Positions 34,201 through 57,063 of a stretch of DNA of 64,000 nucleotides are shown in pieces. Each line of letters starts with the position of its first letter. Position 1 is the stretch's first letter. A program made the position numbers and the translations under genes. Origin of the DNA: Trebouxia sp. TZW2008. Taxonomy: Eukaryota; Chlorophyta; Trebouxiophyceae; Trebouxiales; Trebouxiaceae. Location of the stretch: NCBI GenBank assembly GCA_002118135.1, contig BDIU01000435.1, positions 60,203 through 124,202 of the forward strand, in the 5' to 3' direction. The notes under the pieces were generated by a model, which was not told the DNA's origin, searched no databases, and saw only the letters and a list, made by a program, of their open reading frames with translations.

Positions 34201-35126
34201 TCTGGTACGCTGCTGTGCTCGTCGCATTCAAAGCAAAAGTGTTTTGCATCCTACAAATCCCTGGACAGAGTTTGTGTTTTGTGACAGGAAAGTGCTTGTT
34301 GCTCAGGTGTGTCGCCGGGGCAAGACCAAAAATCAGGCAAAACAGGACTCCCACGAGTTCTGATTGTATTGCCTGAACATGCTGTGTAGATGAAAGCGCA
34401 AGCACATGGAAGCAGGGGTAGTCCGCTCAACAGATATGGCAGTAGCCTAGCACTGTTCTGATGTATGGGCTGGGCATTGTACCTGCAGAATCTCCTCTAT
34501 CTCCGCAGCCAAGTTGTCAAAGTACAGCACTGTTATGAGCTCTCCTTGCACAAGCCTCATCTGTCCATTGCTCTCTCTTACTGCTTGCTGCGCTGCGCGC
34601 TCACAATGCAACAAATCGACTGCAAGCTGAGCTGGCAAGTTCACCTGACAACACCAGGTTTGTGGTTGTCATACTTACAACTTTCAGCTAGCTTGGACTG
34701 TCAAATGTCAAAGCTAAGAAGCTTACTACTGCCACTCGTCCTCCTGCTGCATTTACTGCCTCGGTGACCTCAATCTTGAGATGGTCTGCTGTAACGTACT
34801 CCCGTCCGTTTATGCTATGCAGCAAGTCTTCGCCTAGCAGACCGCGTTCCTGAAGCTTGCTGACGAGCTCAACTACGTTGCGATCCGAGAGCTTGACCTG
34901 CGCGTGAAATATGATTGGTACTTTGCTATTGCAGGTGGAGTCGCAAGTGCTTCCGTTCAAGCGCCAGCGTGCATGTTGCGCTTAAGCAGTCTCGCATCGA
35001 GCTCAGGGCCTGTAGACAAACCCAAGGCACGACTCTAGCAACAGCTTCGGTATCACTCACCATTGACTTGGCTTCCTGAGCAGACTGCAAAGCCGCCTGC
35101 AGGTCTTCCAGCGAAAAGTCGTCCAT
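25268..35126 (-). CDS. UFL1: E3 UFM1-protein ligase 1
   Basis: The E3 of the UFMylation pathway, acting at the endoplasmic reticulum on ribosomal and ER-quality-control targets with UFC1, DDRGK1 and CDK5RAP3. Exon 1 (35126-35061, MDDFSLEDLQAALQSAQEAK) and exons 34897-34727 (VKLSDRNVVELVSKLQ, NGREYVTADHLK, AGGRVAVV), 34644-34483, 34114-33953 (GRLEGGLLYTSAYIARIKAQ) and 33597-33356 (IRGALRGAST, IRGTLRGGGSSWTPAVYA) are in phase. Later exons include YDAVAKLGISSAKQHLQSIY (near 32490), LADKILDWHPDMDGAG (near 30220), GKLAQAIASQLRPAVLAEFD (near 29220), DDEATSSILQRHLVRT (near 28240) and VAPQARQALLARLP (near 27460). The last two are 26858-26679 (LDKKTEKAL, EETDPAAALSLVVPLLVMQ) and 25501-25268 (PGRALAGVISNLKDK). 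Several exon edges are tandemly repeated in their introns. The middle acidic/Lys region (about 30800-31600) is less conserved and its splicing is approximate. Confidence 0.93.
25940..26760. repeat. 139-base tandem repeats copying a UFL1 exon edge
   Basis: About six copies of a roughly 139-base unit carry CATGACCAGGAGAGGCAC and TGTGGAGGGACAGC. The rightmost copy (26680-26760) covers the 3' end and donor of the penultimate UFL1 exon (minus strand, VVPLLVMQ|GTATTG). The others fill the last intron. Confidence 0.9.
26985..28060. repeat. multiplied edges of the UFL1 ARQALLARLP exon
   Basis: The acceptor side (minus strand ACAG|GATGTGGATCACCA) recurs at about 28050, 27890, 27728 and 27546. The exon body occurs twice (27420-27555 and 27600-27735) with open frames. 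The donor side (GCCATCAGCAGCAGCAGTGA) recurs near 27391, 27283, 27180 and, weakly, 26985. Confidence 0.85.
29755..29858 (+). repeat. hairpin-rich element, family D
   Basis: Three short stems follow each other: GCTGC-GCAGC, GCCTC-GAGGC and GACGCC-GGCGT, then a T/C tract. The second half resembles 22750-22805. It lies in a UFL1 intron. Confidence 0.55.
29930..30290. repeat. triplicated UFL1 exon edge (about 126 bases)
   Basis: Three copies of a block with CGTCCATGTCTGGCTGCC-like, CCAGGATCTTGTC and ACCGCAGCAGGCTGCTTGCC segments. The rightmost copy is the exon reading LADKILDWHPDMDGAG on the minus strand. Confidence 0.85.
32240..32690. repeat. duplicated UFL1 exon start
   Basis: The exon start reading YDAVAKLGISSAKQHLQSIY (minus strand, near 32490) has a second, diverged copy upstream at 32560-32690, reading YDAVTKLGISAAKQHLQSIH. 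Both follow a CTGCAG acceptor-like site. Confidence 0.85.
33050..33420. repeat. triplicated UFL1 exon end
   Basis: AGAAGCGCTTGACAGCCTGC and its surroundings recur near 33085, 33268 and 33385. The 33385 copy is the real exon end (minus strand, QQAVKRFYEQNSYIG). The others lie in the following intron. Confidence 0.88.
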
Positions 35127-35738
35127 GATCAGTGCACTGATTGATCGTTGACAACGCTTGCTCAGCTGCTCAGCGGCAAATTAAACAGGCAAGGTTGCCA
35201 ATTCAAACTCCAACTCGCCAGATCGCTTGATAAGACATTGCAAGCTTCACTTGCAGCACAACTTCAGCAGAAGCGCATGCTGCCATATGAGGAAGAGCGT
35301 TGAGGTGCTCCTGAGCCAGCACAGTGTGCTCAGTGCCCCTCTGTTCAAATCAGCAGTTGTAGCACGCAATGCAAGCACTCGCTGCTTGATCAGTGCCTTG
35401 CGAAAACGACGCTGGCAGCACTCAGAGCTGCAGCATCCTACGCCTGTGTGCTACGAGGTGCTACAGCTACGCCCCGGGGGGGGGCGTATTTATGGGGGGC
35501 GCTATAGGTGTTCAGGGCGAAGGGAGAAAAATTCCTACGCTGGCAGGGAAAGTTTCCTGCAGTACTTTAACTTTTTCCCGGTGATCACGAGGCATGACCC
35601 CGGGAGCGTAGCTCAAAATCTAGCAGCATATATTGAAGTGCACATGCAGTAAACACACACCTGGTCTCAATTAGTGATAATGAAGCTTGCTTACATCGGA
35701 GGTCATAAAGAAATCTATATAGTATATTGCCAGCTGAA
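35127..35738. other. intergenic, no gene seen
   Basis: Upstream of UFL1. Contains a GGGGGGGG run near 35476. Sequence becomes visibly A+T-richer from about 35600. Confidence 0.5.
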
Positions 35739-35933
35739 ATGGACAAGTTTGTGACAAAGACGCCAAGACCAAGAACCAAACCTGACAAAGTTACATACGA
35801 CTTGGACAAGACATCTTGGGTTCTACAAGGCAAGTTGCCAGATGATATAAAATTTGATTTTGAAACTCTTTGGAACACCAAGCCAGAAGAACTTGGCTCT
35901 ATCATGATGTACGGCAAGCGTGTTACAACTTAG
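35739..35933 (+). pseudogene. AlkB-like 2OG-Fe(II) oxygenase N-terminal fragment
   Basis: An ORF of 64 codons from the ATG at 35739. Its C-terminal part, FDFETLWNTKPEELGSIMMY then GKRV, resembles the stretch before the catalytic double-stranded beta helix in viral and eukaryotic AlkB-like dioxygenases. The frame stops there. The next frame (35934-36000) may continue weakly but shows no HxD iron-binding motif. It looks truncated. Homology is by eye only and could be wrong. Confidence 0.35.
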
Positions 35934-35939
35934 ATTATC

Positions 35940-36756
35940 GTGCGGTCGAGCTTGGAAAAAGCGCATACGAGGGTCTTGATTGGCAAGCAGATATTGGAGG
36001 ACAAAGGTACTACATTGTGTTGTATGGCCGATTGACGATTAGACTCCTGTGTCAGGTAAAAGACAGTATGACCACATCTGATAAAGTCTAGAATGACAGC
36101 CTGCATGATCTTAAAGTCACAATAAGTTCCAAAATCGATGGCTAAAAGTTGCATAGAATGCCTTTATAGTAGGCAGTGACAAATCAATAATGAGCTGTAC
36201 AAATAACCCAGCTTTATCCGAGGATGTATGCGGTTGCATGTTGTGAATCATGTGGGTATGCCAGGTTGACACCATGAGGTAGCTCTTGTTCCAGAGAGTC
36301 TTGCAAGAGCTTGCGATCATACAAAAAAGATTGCAAAGCTTCATCAGCAAGTTTTGGGGTGCCTCCAGAAAAGCCTCACGGTAGTCACTCATCATGCCGT
36401 TATCAGTTTGTTGAGTAAATGTATTGTCACCGAAACATCCAAAAGCCAGCGGTTCAGTATACTGAATAAGCTGTTGGCCGAATAAATGTCAAACAGGCTT
36501 GGCTTCACTGTCTTTGAAAGCCACAGGCTCAACTGAGCTTTGATTTCCATACTCGCTTGGGTCCAGTCTTGCCCTTGCATCTGCATTTGAGAGCTCTTTT
36601 TGACACACCATCTCAAATTTTTATTATCATTATGACGCAAGTAGACGAAAACTATTGCAGATCTTGAGAAAGCATTTGTTTTATTGAAGCCAGCCATAGT
36701 CGGTAATCGAGAAGTGTAATCACATTATGCTGCAGAAATTGAAAAATTGAAAGAAG
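35940..36756. other. A+T-rich stretch with two orphan minus-strand ORFs
   Basis: Frames of 92 codons (36395-36117) and 101 codons (36697-36392) overlap slightly on the minus strand. Both are rich in Leu, Ser and Trp. Neither shows a motif I recognise, so they may be chance ORFs or decayed genes. Confidence 0.25.
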
Positions 36757-36797
36757 AAGAAGGAGAGAGAGAGAGAGAGAGAGAAGAGAGAGAGAGT
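36757..36797. repeat. (GA)n microsatellite
   Basis: A nearly pure GA run of about 40 bases. Confidence 0.95.
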
Positions 36798-36874
36798 ATG
36801 CTGAGGATGTTGTATTTTGCTAGACAATTTAGAAACTGGCATAAACACATCTTTGCCTTTGGGTTTCACAGAGA

Positions 36875-37123
36875 ATGGAAGAAGTTGATGTAAAATGGTG
36901 TAAGATTTGGGTTGTCCTTATCACTTTCAAGGATGCTGTCACAAACACCCCCATAAACTCAATGACTACTGGTACAATTGACCTTGGGGTGAGTACTGGT
37001 TCAATGGATATTAGTTCTGTGAAGAATTTGCATATCTCTGGGCTCCAATTTGGGCGGTTCGAGAAGCCAGGCCAGAAGCGAAAACAGTCGCAGAAACCAG
37101 AGAAGATCGACCTCGGAATCTAA
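36875..37123 (+). CDS. orphan ORF, 82 codons
   Basis: Opens with MEEVDVKWCKIWVVLITFKD and ends in a Lys/Gln-rich tail before TAA. No domain recognised. It lies in the A+T-rich segment and is supported only by being open with an ATG. Confidence 0.25.
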   Translation: MEEVDVKWCKIWVVLITFKDAVTNTPINSMTTGTIDLGVSTGSMDISSVKNLHISGLQFGRFEKPGQKRKQSQKPEKIDLGI

Positions 37124-37215
37124 TTTAGACCGGATCATCTTGACTGGTAGGGTAGGGTTTGACCGGTCTAAATCAGGCTTGGTTGGCTGGTCGAAGTCAA
37201 TGGATTCTGACTAGT

Positions 37216-37229
37216 CCCTAAACCCTAAA
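37216..37229. repeat. two telomere-like CCCTAAA units
   Basis: CCCTAAACCCTAAA, two units of the plant-type telomere repeat, inside the A+T-rich segment. Two units can occur by chance. Confidence 0.5.
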
Positions 37230-37411
37230 GTCAACCCGAAACCAAAAGTTGACAGGTCAGACTTATTCATGGTTGACTTCGAAAGTCAAGAGTGGGATTC
37301 TGAACCAACTGTGATGCCGTGATGGGACGGAAGCGGTCCAGCAAAAATCGAAGAGCTGCTAGCGAAGATCGTCTGGCCTGAGAGAACTCAGCCGTGATCG
37401 TGTCAGGAAAG

Positions 37412-37842
37412 ATGTATCGCGTGTGCAATCAGCTTTTGGTCAAGTCTCAGCGCCATAGCAGTCGTCGCAGAATGACGTCGCAGGCTACCAGGAGCGAGGA
37501 ATGGGCAGACAGAAGACTTCAGATGCAACTAGATCATGATATGGCGATGAAGAGGCTCGAGTTGAACCTAAAGAGAAGGAATTGAACCAAAAAGGAGGCT
37601 TAGAACATCTCGGAGTCAGCAGAGACATAGCAAACCTTCTGACAGTCGGTGGTACAACTGTATTGGTTGTCTCTAGTGGAGCTTGGTTTGTGTCGCAACT
37701 GCTGGCGGACACAAAAGCAAATGTATTGCACCTTCAGCCAGAGGTTTTCAATCAGAGTGAAAACATGCGCAGTTTCATATTTGGTGGGCACTACCCAAGA
37801 GAAACAGAACCACAAAAGCCAGCAAGTGAGAAACAAAGCTAG
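37412..37842 (+). other. two overlapping orphan frames, second with a membrane segment
   Basis: The first frame (37412-37585) ends LQMQLDHDMAMKRLELNLKR. The second, in another phase, overlaps it and runs to 37842 with VEPKEKELNQKGG, a hydrophobic stretch (LLTVGGTTVLVVSSGAWFV) and a Pro/Glu/Lys tail. The second has no in-frame ATG near its start. The pair could be one protein broken by a frameshift. No family recognised. Confidence 0.3.
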
Positions 37843-38101
37843 GACCTCAGGAGTAACAATTTACATACTACTTTCGTGATGATACACATTGATATCAGTG
37901 TCTAATGTAGACAAGAAGTCTTGTATCTGACAATAAATTTTGCTCCACCAGTCTGTGGAGCGTGGAACAACATGCTTCCTCTGACAACGATAATTGAACA
38001 GGGAAGCCAGCCTCACAGGGAAGCCAGCCGCTAGTGGACGAGAAGTCTGCAAGATTCGTAAATAGCTGGAACACCCTGAGAGTCTCGATCACTCGAATGA
38101 T

Positions 38102-38410
38102 TTATATTTCCTTCCGATACAGCCGGGCATATGATTGCCACTTGCAGCGATCACTGATCTTTCTTTGCTTCTTCATGAGTCTCAAAGGATTCTGATGATC
38201 ATTTGAGTCTAACCATTCTAGCACAGATAGGTTCCTTTTGCTGCTGTTGCATGTGTGGCAACATGGAATCATATTCAAAAAGTTAGGCTCTACTGTTTCT
38301 CTAAACAGCAAACTGACATAAAAACAACGTGTTCTTTGAAAGATCATAAATATGGGAGGAGGACTGGTTGAAGCGTTGGTAAATATTCTACGCAATGAAT
38401 ACGGCATCAA
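38102..38410 (-). other. possible HNH-endonuclease-like fragment
   Basis: A minus-strand frame contains NMIPCCHTCNSSKRNLSVLE, which resembles the second half of HNH nucleases (N, then Cys pairs in C..CNSSK, then a Trp-like segment). The expected upstream D/E-H-x-x-P part is not seen in frame, so this is at best a decayed fragment. Confidence 0.3.
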
Positions 38411-38507
38411 TGCTGTTTACGGTGGGAAAGCTTCAGAAGAAAGCTCTGGAGCAAAACGTCCAAGGACGCCATCACCTTCACGCAAAATTGCAAAAACAAC
38501 CAATTGA
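38352..38507 (+). CDS. orphan small ORF, 51 residues
   Basis: ATG at 38352: a hydrophobic start (GGGLVEALVNILRNEYG), then a Ser/Pro/Arg/Lys-rich tail (RPRTPSPSRKIAK). It overlaps the HNH-like frame on the other strand. The basic tail looks protein-like, but no family is recognised. Confidence 0.3.
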   Translation: MGGGLVEALVNILRNEYGINAVYGGKASEESSGAKRPRTPSPSRKIAKTTN

Positions 38508-38888
38508 AATTGTGGTTTCTAATCGGTATTCATGATGGTGAATTCAAAGCCAAAAGATTTGTGTTTCACTGACAAGCCAGCATGTTTCCCAAAATTCCTG
38601 CAGAGCAACTGAAACTGGACCTGCCAGAAAAGCGTGAGCTCAGTTGGGCAGAGATCATATTGTTTGAGGTCTGTCGGGCTGCAGATTCCCTCTTGACCGG
38701 AAAACCGTGTGAAGGGCCTAGATACAAATAGTTGCTCTCCTCTAGAGACAATGACGTGGTTGATTGCGCAGTGCTCACAGGTGTAGTGCACACACACATC
38801 CAACACACCAAGATCAGCCTAGATTTTGTGCTAGATAACCCTCCAAGATGGCCTGAGGACCTAAGCCAGTCTGCTGATTCCCACGCTC

Positions 38889-41800
38889 ATGGAGAAACTC
38901 CAGGACCTGCTAGACAGTGTGGCAGCTGACTTAGATCCTGACGTTGAGTATAAAGCAAACCTTGTTTCTGGTGGTTACCGTACACACAATGCCATCAAGC
39001 AGGCCAATGATGCTCAGCAGATTGAGCGGGCTACCGGTCCGCTGCCTGGCGATGCAAACATCATCTGGAAGGCAGCTGGTGGGGTTGCAGGTAGGCAGCT
39101 ACATTATCCATTTTTAGCTTAGAACAACCACTCTAGCAAAACTTTAGTTGAGGTTGGTGCAACATCAGGTATCCTTGGTGTTAGTGTTATGGGTTGGATC
39201 CCAAAAGGGTTGTTTCTCCATCAGCCTTTCCAAATGCATGGTTGCGTTCAATAACTATACATCTTTCTCCCGCTGTTGCTTTGTGCACATTTTGTGTCTC
39301 AAGCGCATCATGGCGCATTAGCATCAAAGCATATAAGCAGATGAATGCAGGTTCAGTAATGGGGATTTGAGATCTTTGTGGACAACTCATGAGCATTGAA
39401 TTTTGCATGTTCATCACGATGCAAGCACATTTAACATGCATATTGCCAGCCTTTCCTCACGCTTAGCTCTAGCTGAGCATCAAGCTTGATGTGATTGATA
39501 AGCATTTTGTATGGTTGTGAGGGTCATGGCCACATGTTGTTGCGCTGTGCCAGAGCCTCATATGCATGGTGTGGTATTGACGCTGTACTGTTTTGTTTTC
39601 TTTTCTTATGAAAAGCAGGCATTGCCTGCTGGAGCACTGTGAATTTCCTTGCCCACAGATATCTCAGCACAGTCAAATGCACACTCCCTCAGCTTTCATC
39701 TAGCTCTGGCACCTGTTGTGCTGGGGTTTGTGCGTGCTACCACAAAATGCATGGCCTGATGAACTCATTCAGCTGAGCTGGTATCCGTCACCAGTATCTG
39801 CGGCTTTCGCATTTGATCTTGCTTATTAAGGCTGCACTGCTTGTTATCTAACAGATACCCCTTACCATTGCTCAACACACCCTCCCGGCATTGTCTGTGG
39901 CTGACAACATCGCACACAAAAACAGTTTGATGTGCCAGATTGAAAGATCGCATGTACTCAAGGCATGTTATCATACTGGGGAACATCATGTAATATTGGC
40001 ATCTTTATAAGTGTCAAAAGCACTGGCTGGCTGCTTTATAGGCTTTGCATCTGTACTGTCTCTGAACTTTCAAACCCCTTATTGGCACCTATGTGCTAGT
40101 CAACTGTTTTGTACAGCTAGTAGTTGCCAGCACCCAAGCACCCTTTGTTGTCAGACGATTCATTGACTGCGCCTCACAACACTACATTTATTTTATATAC
40201 AAACCCTACTAAACCCTTGCTTGCCTGACATTTGCAAGTGACTTCAGGCAAGCGGGGCAGATACAGTTCTACAGATGCAGACGAGTATTCTGACCAACCC
40301 CTTAATGCAAAGAAGGCTAGAAAAGATGCAGGTGCGACTGTGCATAGCTTTTTGCTTTCATCATGGCTGTAACGTATCATGGAGTGGAACAAGAGTCATT
40401 CAGAAACTGTACATCAGGCTTGCTTGCAAGATATTGTTTCAGGATGCACTATTTGTGAATTGCATGATGAGGAGTTGTTCTTGCCATTGCTGTATGCAAG
40501 TGTTCTCATGTACATTGTCAAGCAAACTGTGATTGATCGGTCTGCGTACTGTGAACATCTGGGTGTGTTGCCTATTGCCAAGACTATGAAGATGTTACCA
40601 TCATGTAATCATTTGCAGGTGTCCAACATTGGATCGTGAGGGCATTGCAACTCTTGTCAACAGAAAGCTTACAGCAGCATCTTCCTACTCAAAGGCTGCG
40701 GAGGTGGCTGGGCAGATAGCAAATTGAAAACGCTAGGAAAGTATCTACATTTCCATCATCAATCTACAGCTCGCAATGAGCCTACAACCCCTGAGGCATT
40801 GCTCGATCCCATACTGGCACAGGTAGCTCATGAGGGTAGCTGATCAGGGTTGTGAAGATGCAGTTCCATCAAAAGTTGACTGTAACTTTACAGTTAGAGT
40901 TGCATTAGCAATGTCAGACAACTTCAGCACAAAGACTGAAAGAAGAAAGAAAGAACTGAGCTTCTTTTGGCAGTTGCTTGAGGCTGAGTATGGGGTCAAA
41001 TTTGATTGCATAAAGTTTGGTGATGCTGAGACTGATGGCTCCCTTACGCATTTCAAGGGTGGCTTGATGGTGAACATTGAGGTGAGAAGTGAAGTTGGTG
41101 CTGGCGGTGGAACCATCCATGTTCAGAACGCAGCCTATGCTACAAAGTATGCTGCTAGGAAAGGGAATATTGTCAGGCAGCAGTCAGTTGGCCCAACCCT
41201 TCTTGTGGAGTTGGCTGGCCCAAACATGAGTTTGTCAGGAGCTGTGTTCAGTGATGTGCTGATCTGTGACCAGTTGAGCCCCATGGTGTCGCTGCTGTGA
41301 CAACCACACAGTCCGCTCATGCTCCAGGCTGCTCGATGTTTCATGGCACTGAGGTCGGCTTTGCCTAGGCTTGCTGCTTATTTATGACAGTGTTCATTCG
41401 CTAGCAACGCCACGGCAGCTAGATTTCCCTTACCCTCTAAGCTTCGCAACACAAGGTGTAGAGGAAAACTTCCAGTACACACAGCGGCTCAGTTGCTTGT
41501 GTTTTAAGGTGATCATGCAGCCAAATGACCGGTCTATTTCCCTTAAGTACTGTAGATCCTACAGCATTGCTGCGCATGAGGCAATGGCGGTTCAAGGACA
41601 TGCTCCTGCATTGTTAGGTTATGCACAGCTTACGCAGGGTTGGTGGTTGGTGGTCGAGGTTATTGATGCTACTACTTGGATGAGGTGATAGACAAGCCGT
41701 ACAAGTTTTTGAATGCAGCTGTGCATGCGTTGCATGCTGCTGGCTATGTTCATGGTGATTTGCGAAGCTGCAACATACTCGTGGTTGCCAATCGTGTGTT

Positions 41801-41957
41801 TATTGTCGATTTTGAATGGGCAGGACCTCTAGGCACAGCAAGGTACCCATACTTCATGAATCACGTAGGCTTGCAATGGCCAGATGGTGCACTTGATGGC
41901 TCACGCATTGCTGAGTCACATGATTTGTGGTGGCTCAAGGAGTTGACTTCATGTTAG
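38889..41957 (+). pseudogene. Crinkler-type / kinase-like protein, disrupted
   Basis: Blocks of one recognisable architecture appear in order. There is an N-terminal block from the ATG at 38889 (MEKLQDLLDSVAADL). A middle block (40830-41300) contains LLVELAGPNMSLSGAVFSD and CDQLSPMV. A C-terminal protein-kinase-like block (41676-41957) has the catalytic loop YVHGDLRSCNILV and DFEWAG in place of DFG. Such proteins (CRN C-terminal kinase types, often near transposons in fungi, oomycetes and algae) are normally continuous. Here the frame meets TGA at 41298-41300 and again at 41385-41387, while similarity to the family seems to continue past the first stop. The later blocks sit in two other phases (41371-41688, then 41676-41957). 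Multiple breaks make decay more likely than introns. About 39120-40600 holds no clear coding block. Confidence 0.6.
39575..39640 (+). repeat. adjacent hairpins, possible family D relative
   Basis: CTTTTC-TTAT-GAAAAG is followed directly by GCAGGC-ATT-GCCTGC, after a TTGACGCTGTAC and T/C-rich segment like those at 22750 and 29808. Confidence 0.4.
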
Positions 41958-42236
41958 AACACCTTACACTCTGTAACGAGACTAGCTTTGGATTGCATTG
42001 CTGCTCTTGCCATTGAAAGCATGTGCTTGGTGACACTGTGGCGTTCAACCTATTCCCAGGTAGCTACCTATAGGCAGCATGCCAATCATACTATCGAATC
42101 GTCCTGTGTGAGCATGCAAACACAACCTTAGTTTCCTTGCGTGACTTACTCTGAGCACATGATTATGACAATTTTAATTTGCAATCTCCTTTCATGAAAA
42201 TCAGGGGCACTGCAGTTGCAGGCGAGGGTATCATGT

Positions 42237-54476
<12,240 letters not shown>

Positions 54477-54827
54477 AAACGACTGTCATATTCTCTGGTG
54501 ATGCGGCTGCCGGCGCTGTTTCCTATCCATTGTGCAGAGACTCATATGCGCATGGATTTGGCACTGTGGCTAAAGCTTGCGCTAGTTGCGCTGAGGCCAA
54601 ATGCCAGGGGCTTGTCAGTTGCCGCCACAGCTTCACTGGATAACCACGTGAGGGCAGAGTGACTTATGTTCCTTTCATCGCTGCAGCGAGCATGACCTGC
54701 GTGTTACTTCCAGGCTGTGCGTTCGGGATTGTACAGCATCTGGTTGGTCACTGCGCATTGTATGTTGTACAGCTTGTGAGACTTGAGGCACAGTTGCTGC
54801 AGTCAGGGGCCTTGATGACCCACGAGC
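54477..54827. promoter_or_regulatory. shared intergenic region, fused UGT-FkbM gene and Elongin-A
   Basis: About 350 bases between divergent start codons. No clear core promoter element was identified; the role is inferred from gene order. Confidence 0.35.
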
Positions 54828-57063
54828 ATGCTACTTGCTGGTGTGCCAAAGTTGCAGGCCCTCTGTGTAGGCATTTTGATAGAGTTTCGCGATTGCCTCG
54901 GTGAGGATTGCCAACACGCGCTGCCAAAGACGTACAGAGCTCAGCCCCCTCCTGACTTGGTATCTGTATACACGTATGCAGAGGACGTCGGCGACACACC
55001 CATCGAGCTGTTGCAGCCTGTGTTTACGCGGTGCAACGCCGAGCAACTTGCTAGCATTGAAGATGCTACCAGGTTCGGATTCCTTTGCGTCGCTATGACC
55101 ATGATTGTGATGGCTTGCTATGGCACCATGACTGTGTAAGGCATTCAAAATGGTGTAGGGAAGGAGGGCGTGAACTACATAATGATCTTCAGGCACACTG
55201 GCATCGTGTCTTCTTGGCTGAATTTGGGGGGTGGTCTGATACCTCGATCAAGGTTAGCCCACCTAGATCTGGTAGATTCTTTACTCTCCTCTCCCTTTTA
55301 TAGGCTTGGTGCTCCCATGAAAGAAAAGCACAAAGCCAAAAATACCAAAGACACACTTTTACATGTTGATCCTGCTTTTGGACTGAACTGTGCACATGCA
55401 TCTGCAGGAAACGCATCATTCATCAAGTGCCTGTCATACTTCTCATACCACACGTAAGTCCATCTTCTTGTGAGGCACTGTGTCCTGTATAATTCGCTGG
55501 TTCCTCAAATGACTGTCATCTTGTATCACGGAATCAAGAAGTTTGTACCCCTATGCCCTGCATCTTTTCGGGGTACTGGATTTTACCCCGACACACGTCC
55601 ATATTTCTTGTGGGTCATGCATGGCTTGCTGGCTCCCCAGAAGCATGGCGACTCATCATGACAAAGCTGCAGGCAACTGGAGGCACCTGTGTGAGCTAGG
55701 TCAGAAGCAGTTACAGCAGAAGACTGCAGGACTAGGGAAACGACTGCGTGCAATGACTCAGGCTGAGGTCCAGTCCCGCCAAACAAGGCACGTCGAGGTA
55801 CATGCATGTTGCAACCAACTTCTGCTGGCTCACCTTCAGAGGTTATCAAAAGCCCTTGTTGTACTGAGCCCATTGAGGTCGTGTGTCTGCTGTTGTGCTG
55901 TCTGTACCAATTCTGTGCTGCTGCATCAATGCGTACTTCCCAGCGCCACCACAAGCTTTTGCCAGGAGCATTTAGTGACTACATTGATGTTTTGCTTGCC
56001 CAAGCTGGCTTTTCTTAGACAAGCCATTGACTTGGTAACAAGTTGCTACTATCCTTTTGATATGCATCGCCTTTCGCATGGGACGTCTTCGGATGTCTCT
56101 TGCTGAAAGCTGGCTTTCTTGTTCTGCATTCAGATCATTGAGGCTCCCCGCCCTCTGAAGCGCGCAAGGAGCTCAAAGGGAAGCAGCACTCCCAAGCAGC
56201 AACTGCAGGTCATCCCAGCAAGGCAACGTGTACTGTCCAAGCTTGGTCTGCTACACAGCAGCAGCCTGAGGCACTTGATACATATCAGGCCTCCAGGCAA
56301 GGCAGGAAAAGCACATGCGCCATATGGCAGCCAACGCCAGCACAGTGCAGCCTCCAAGGTCCATGGAAACCCACAGCATCGTTCACCTGACCAGCCTGTC
56401 AAGCAGCATGCATTGCCAGATGCACCATACCGCAGTCAGAGCCAGCACAGTGCAACTGCCAAGGGCCATGGGAACCCACGGCGGCATTCACCTCACCAGC
56501 CTGTCAAGCAGCATGCATTGCCAGATGCACCATATAGCAGCCGGCACCAGCACAGTGCAGCTGCCAAGGGGTCTGTACATGGAAACCCACAGCGTTCACC
56601 TGACCCGCTTGTCAAGCAGCATGCATTGCCGAAACCTGTTGTGAGTCGTCAGCTGTCAGGTTTGAAAGAACAGATGAGCAAGCAGTCAACAGCACCTACC
56701 AGACTGCCCTTGTCTCGAACAAGCACTACAACGCAGGCCAGACATAACACTAAGCAACAGAGGGCAGGCCTGATAGAGGAGGATATTGATTGGTTGGAAA
56801 ACAATCAGGCCAGCGCATTATCTGATGCTGTGTCAAATCCAGAGCAGTCCTGGACTGTGCAGTATCTTGAGGCACCTGGCAATGCTGAAGCTGCTGCTTG
56901 TGCAGTTGACAGCAGTGCAGTCAGAAGCCAGCAAAACCTTCCGGCCACCAACCAGCAAAGGCTTTCAGCCCAAAAATCAATGTCAAGTAACAGCAAGCAC
57001 AAACTGGCGCCAGTCAAACACGGGACGCATGCTTTGATTGAAGCCGATATCGAGTGGGACTGA
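54828..57063 (+). CDS. Elongin-A-like transcription elongation factor
   Basis: Elongin-A stimulates RNA polymerase II elongation and binds Elongin B/C through a BC-box. Exon 1 (54828-54900) reads VPKLQALCVGILIEFRDC. Exon 2 (54982-55072) reads EDVGDTPIELLQPVFTRC then NAEQLASIEDATR, the conserved BC-box/F-box-like start of the family. Next comes LLWHHDCVRH and a charged helix to a donor at 55252, then NWRHLCELGQKQLQQKT and RQTRHVE (to 55797). The last exon (56134-57063) starts IIEAPRPLKRARSSKG, carries three tandem repeats of about 35 residues (56330-56640; PVKQHALPDAPY) and ends in two acidic IEADIEWD-like motifs. The join after exon 2 needs a one-base phase change without room for an intron. 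Short exons between 55252 and 55640 are not settled. Confidence 0.75.

Noticed and set aside
37216..37229. Interstitial telomere or chromosome-end fusion
   Set aside because: Only two CCCTAAA units; too few to claim a telomeric origin.
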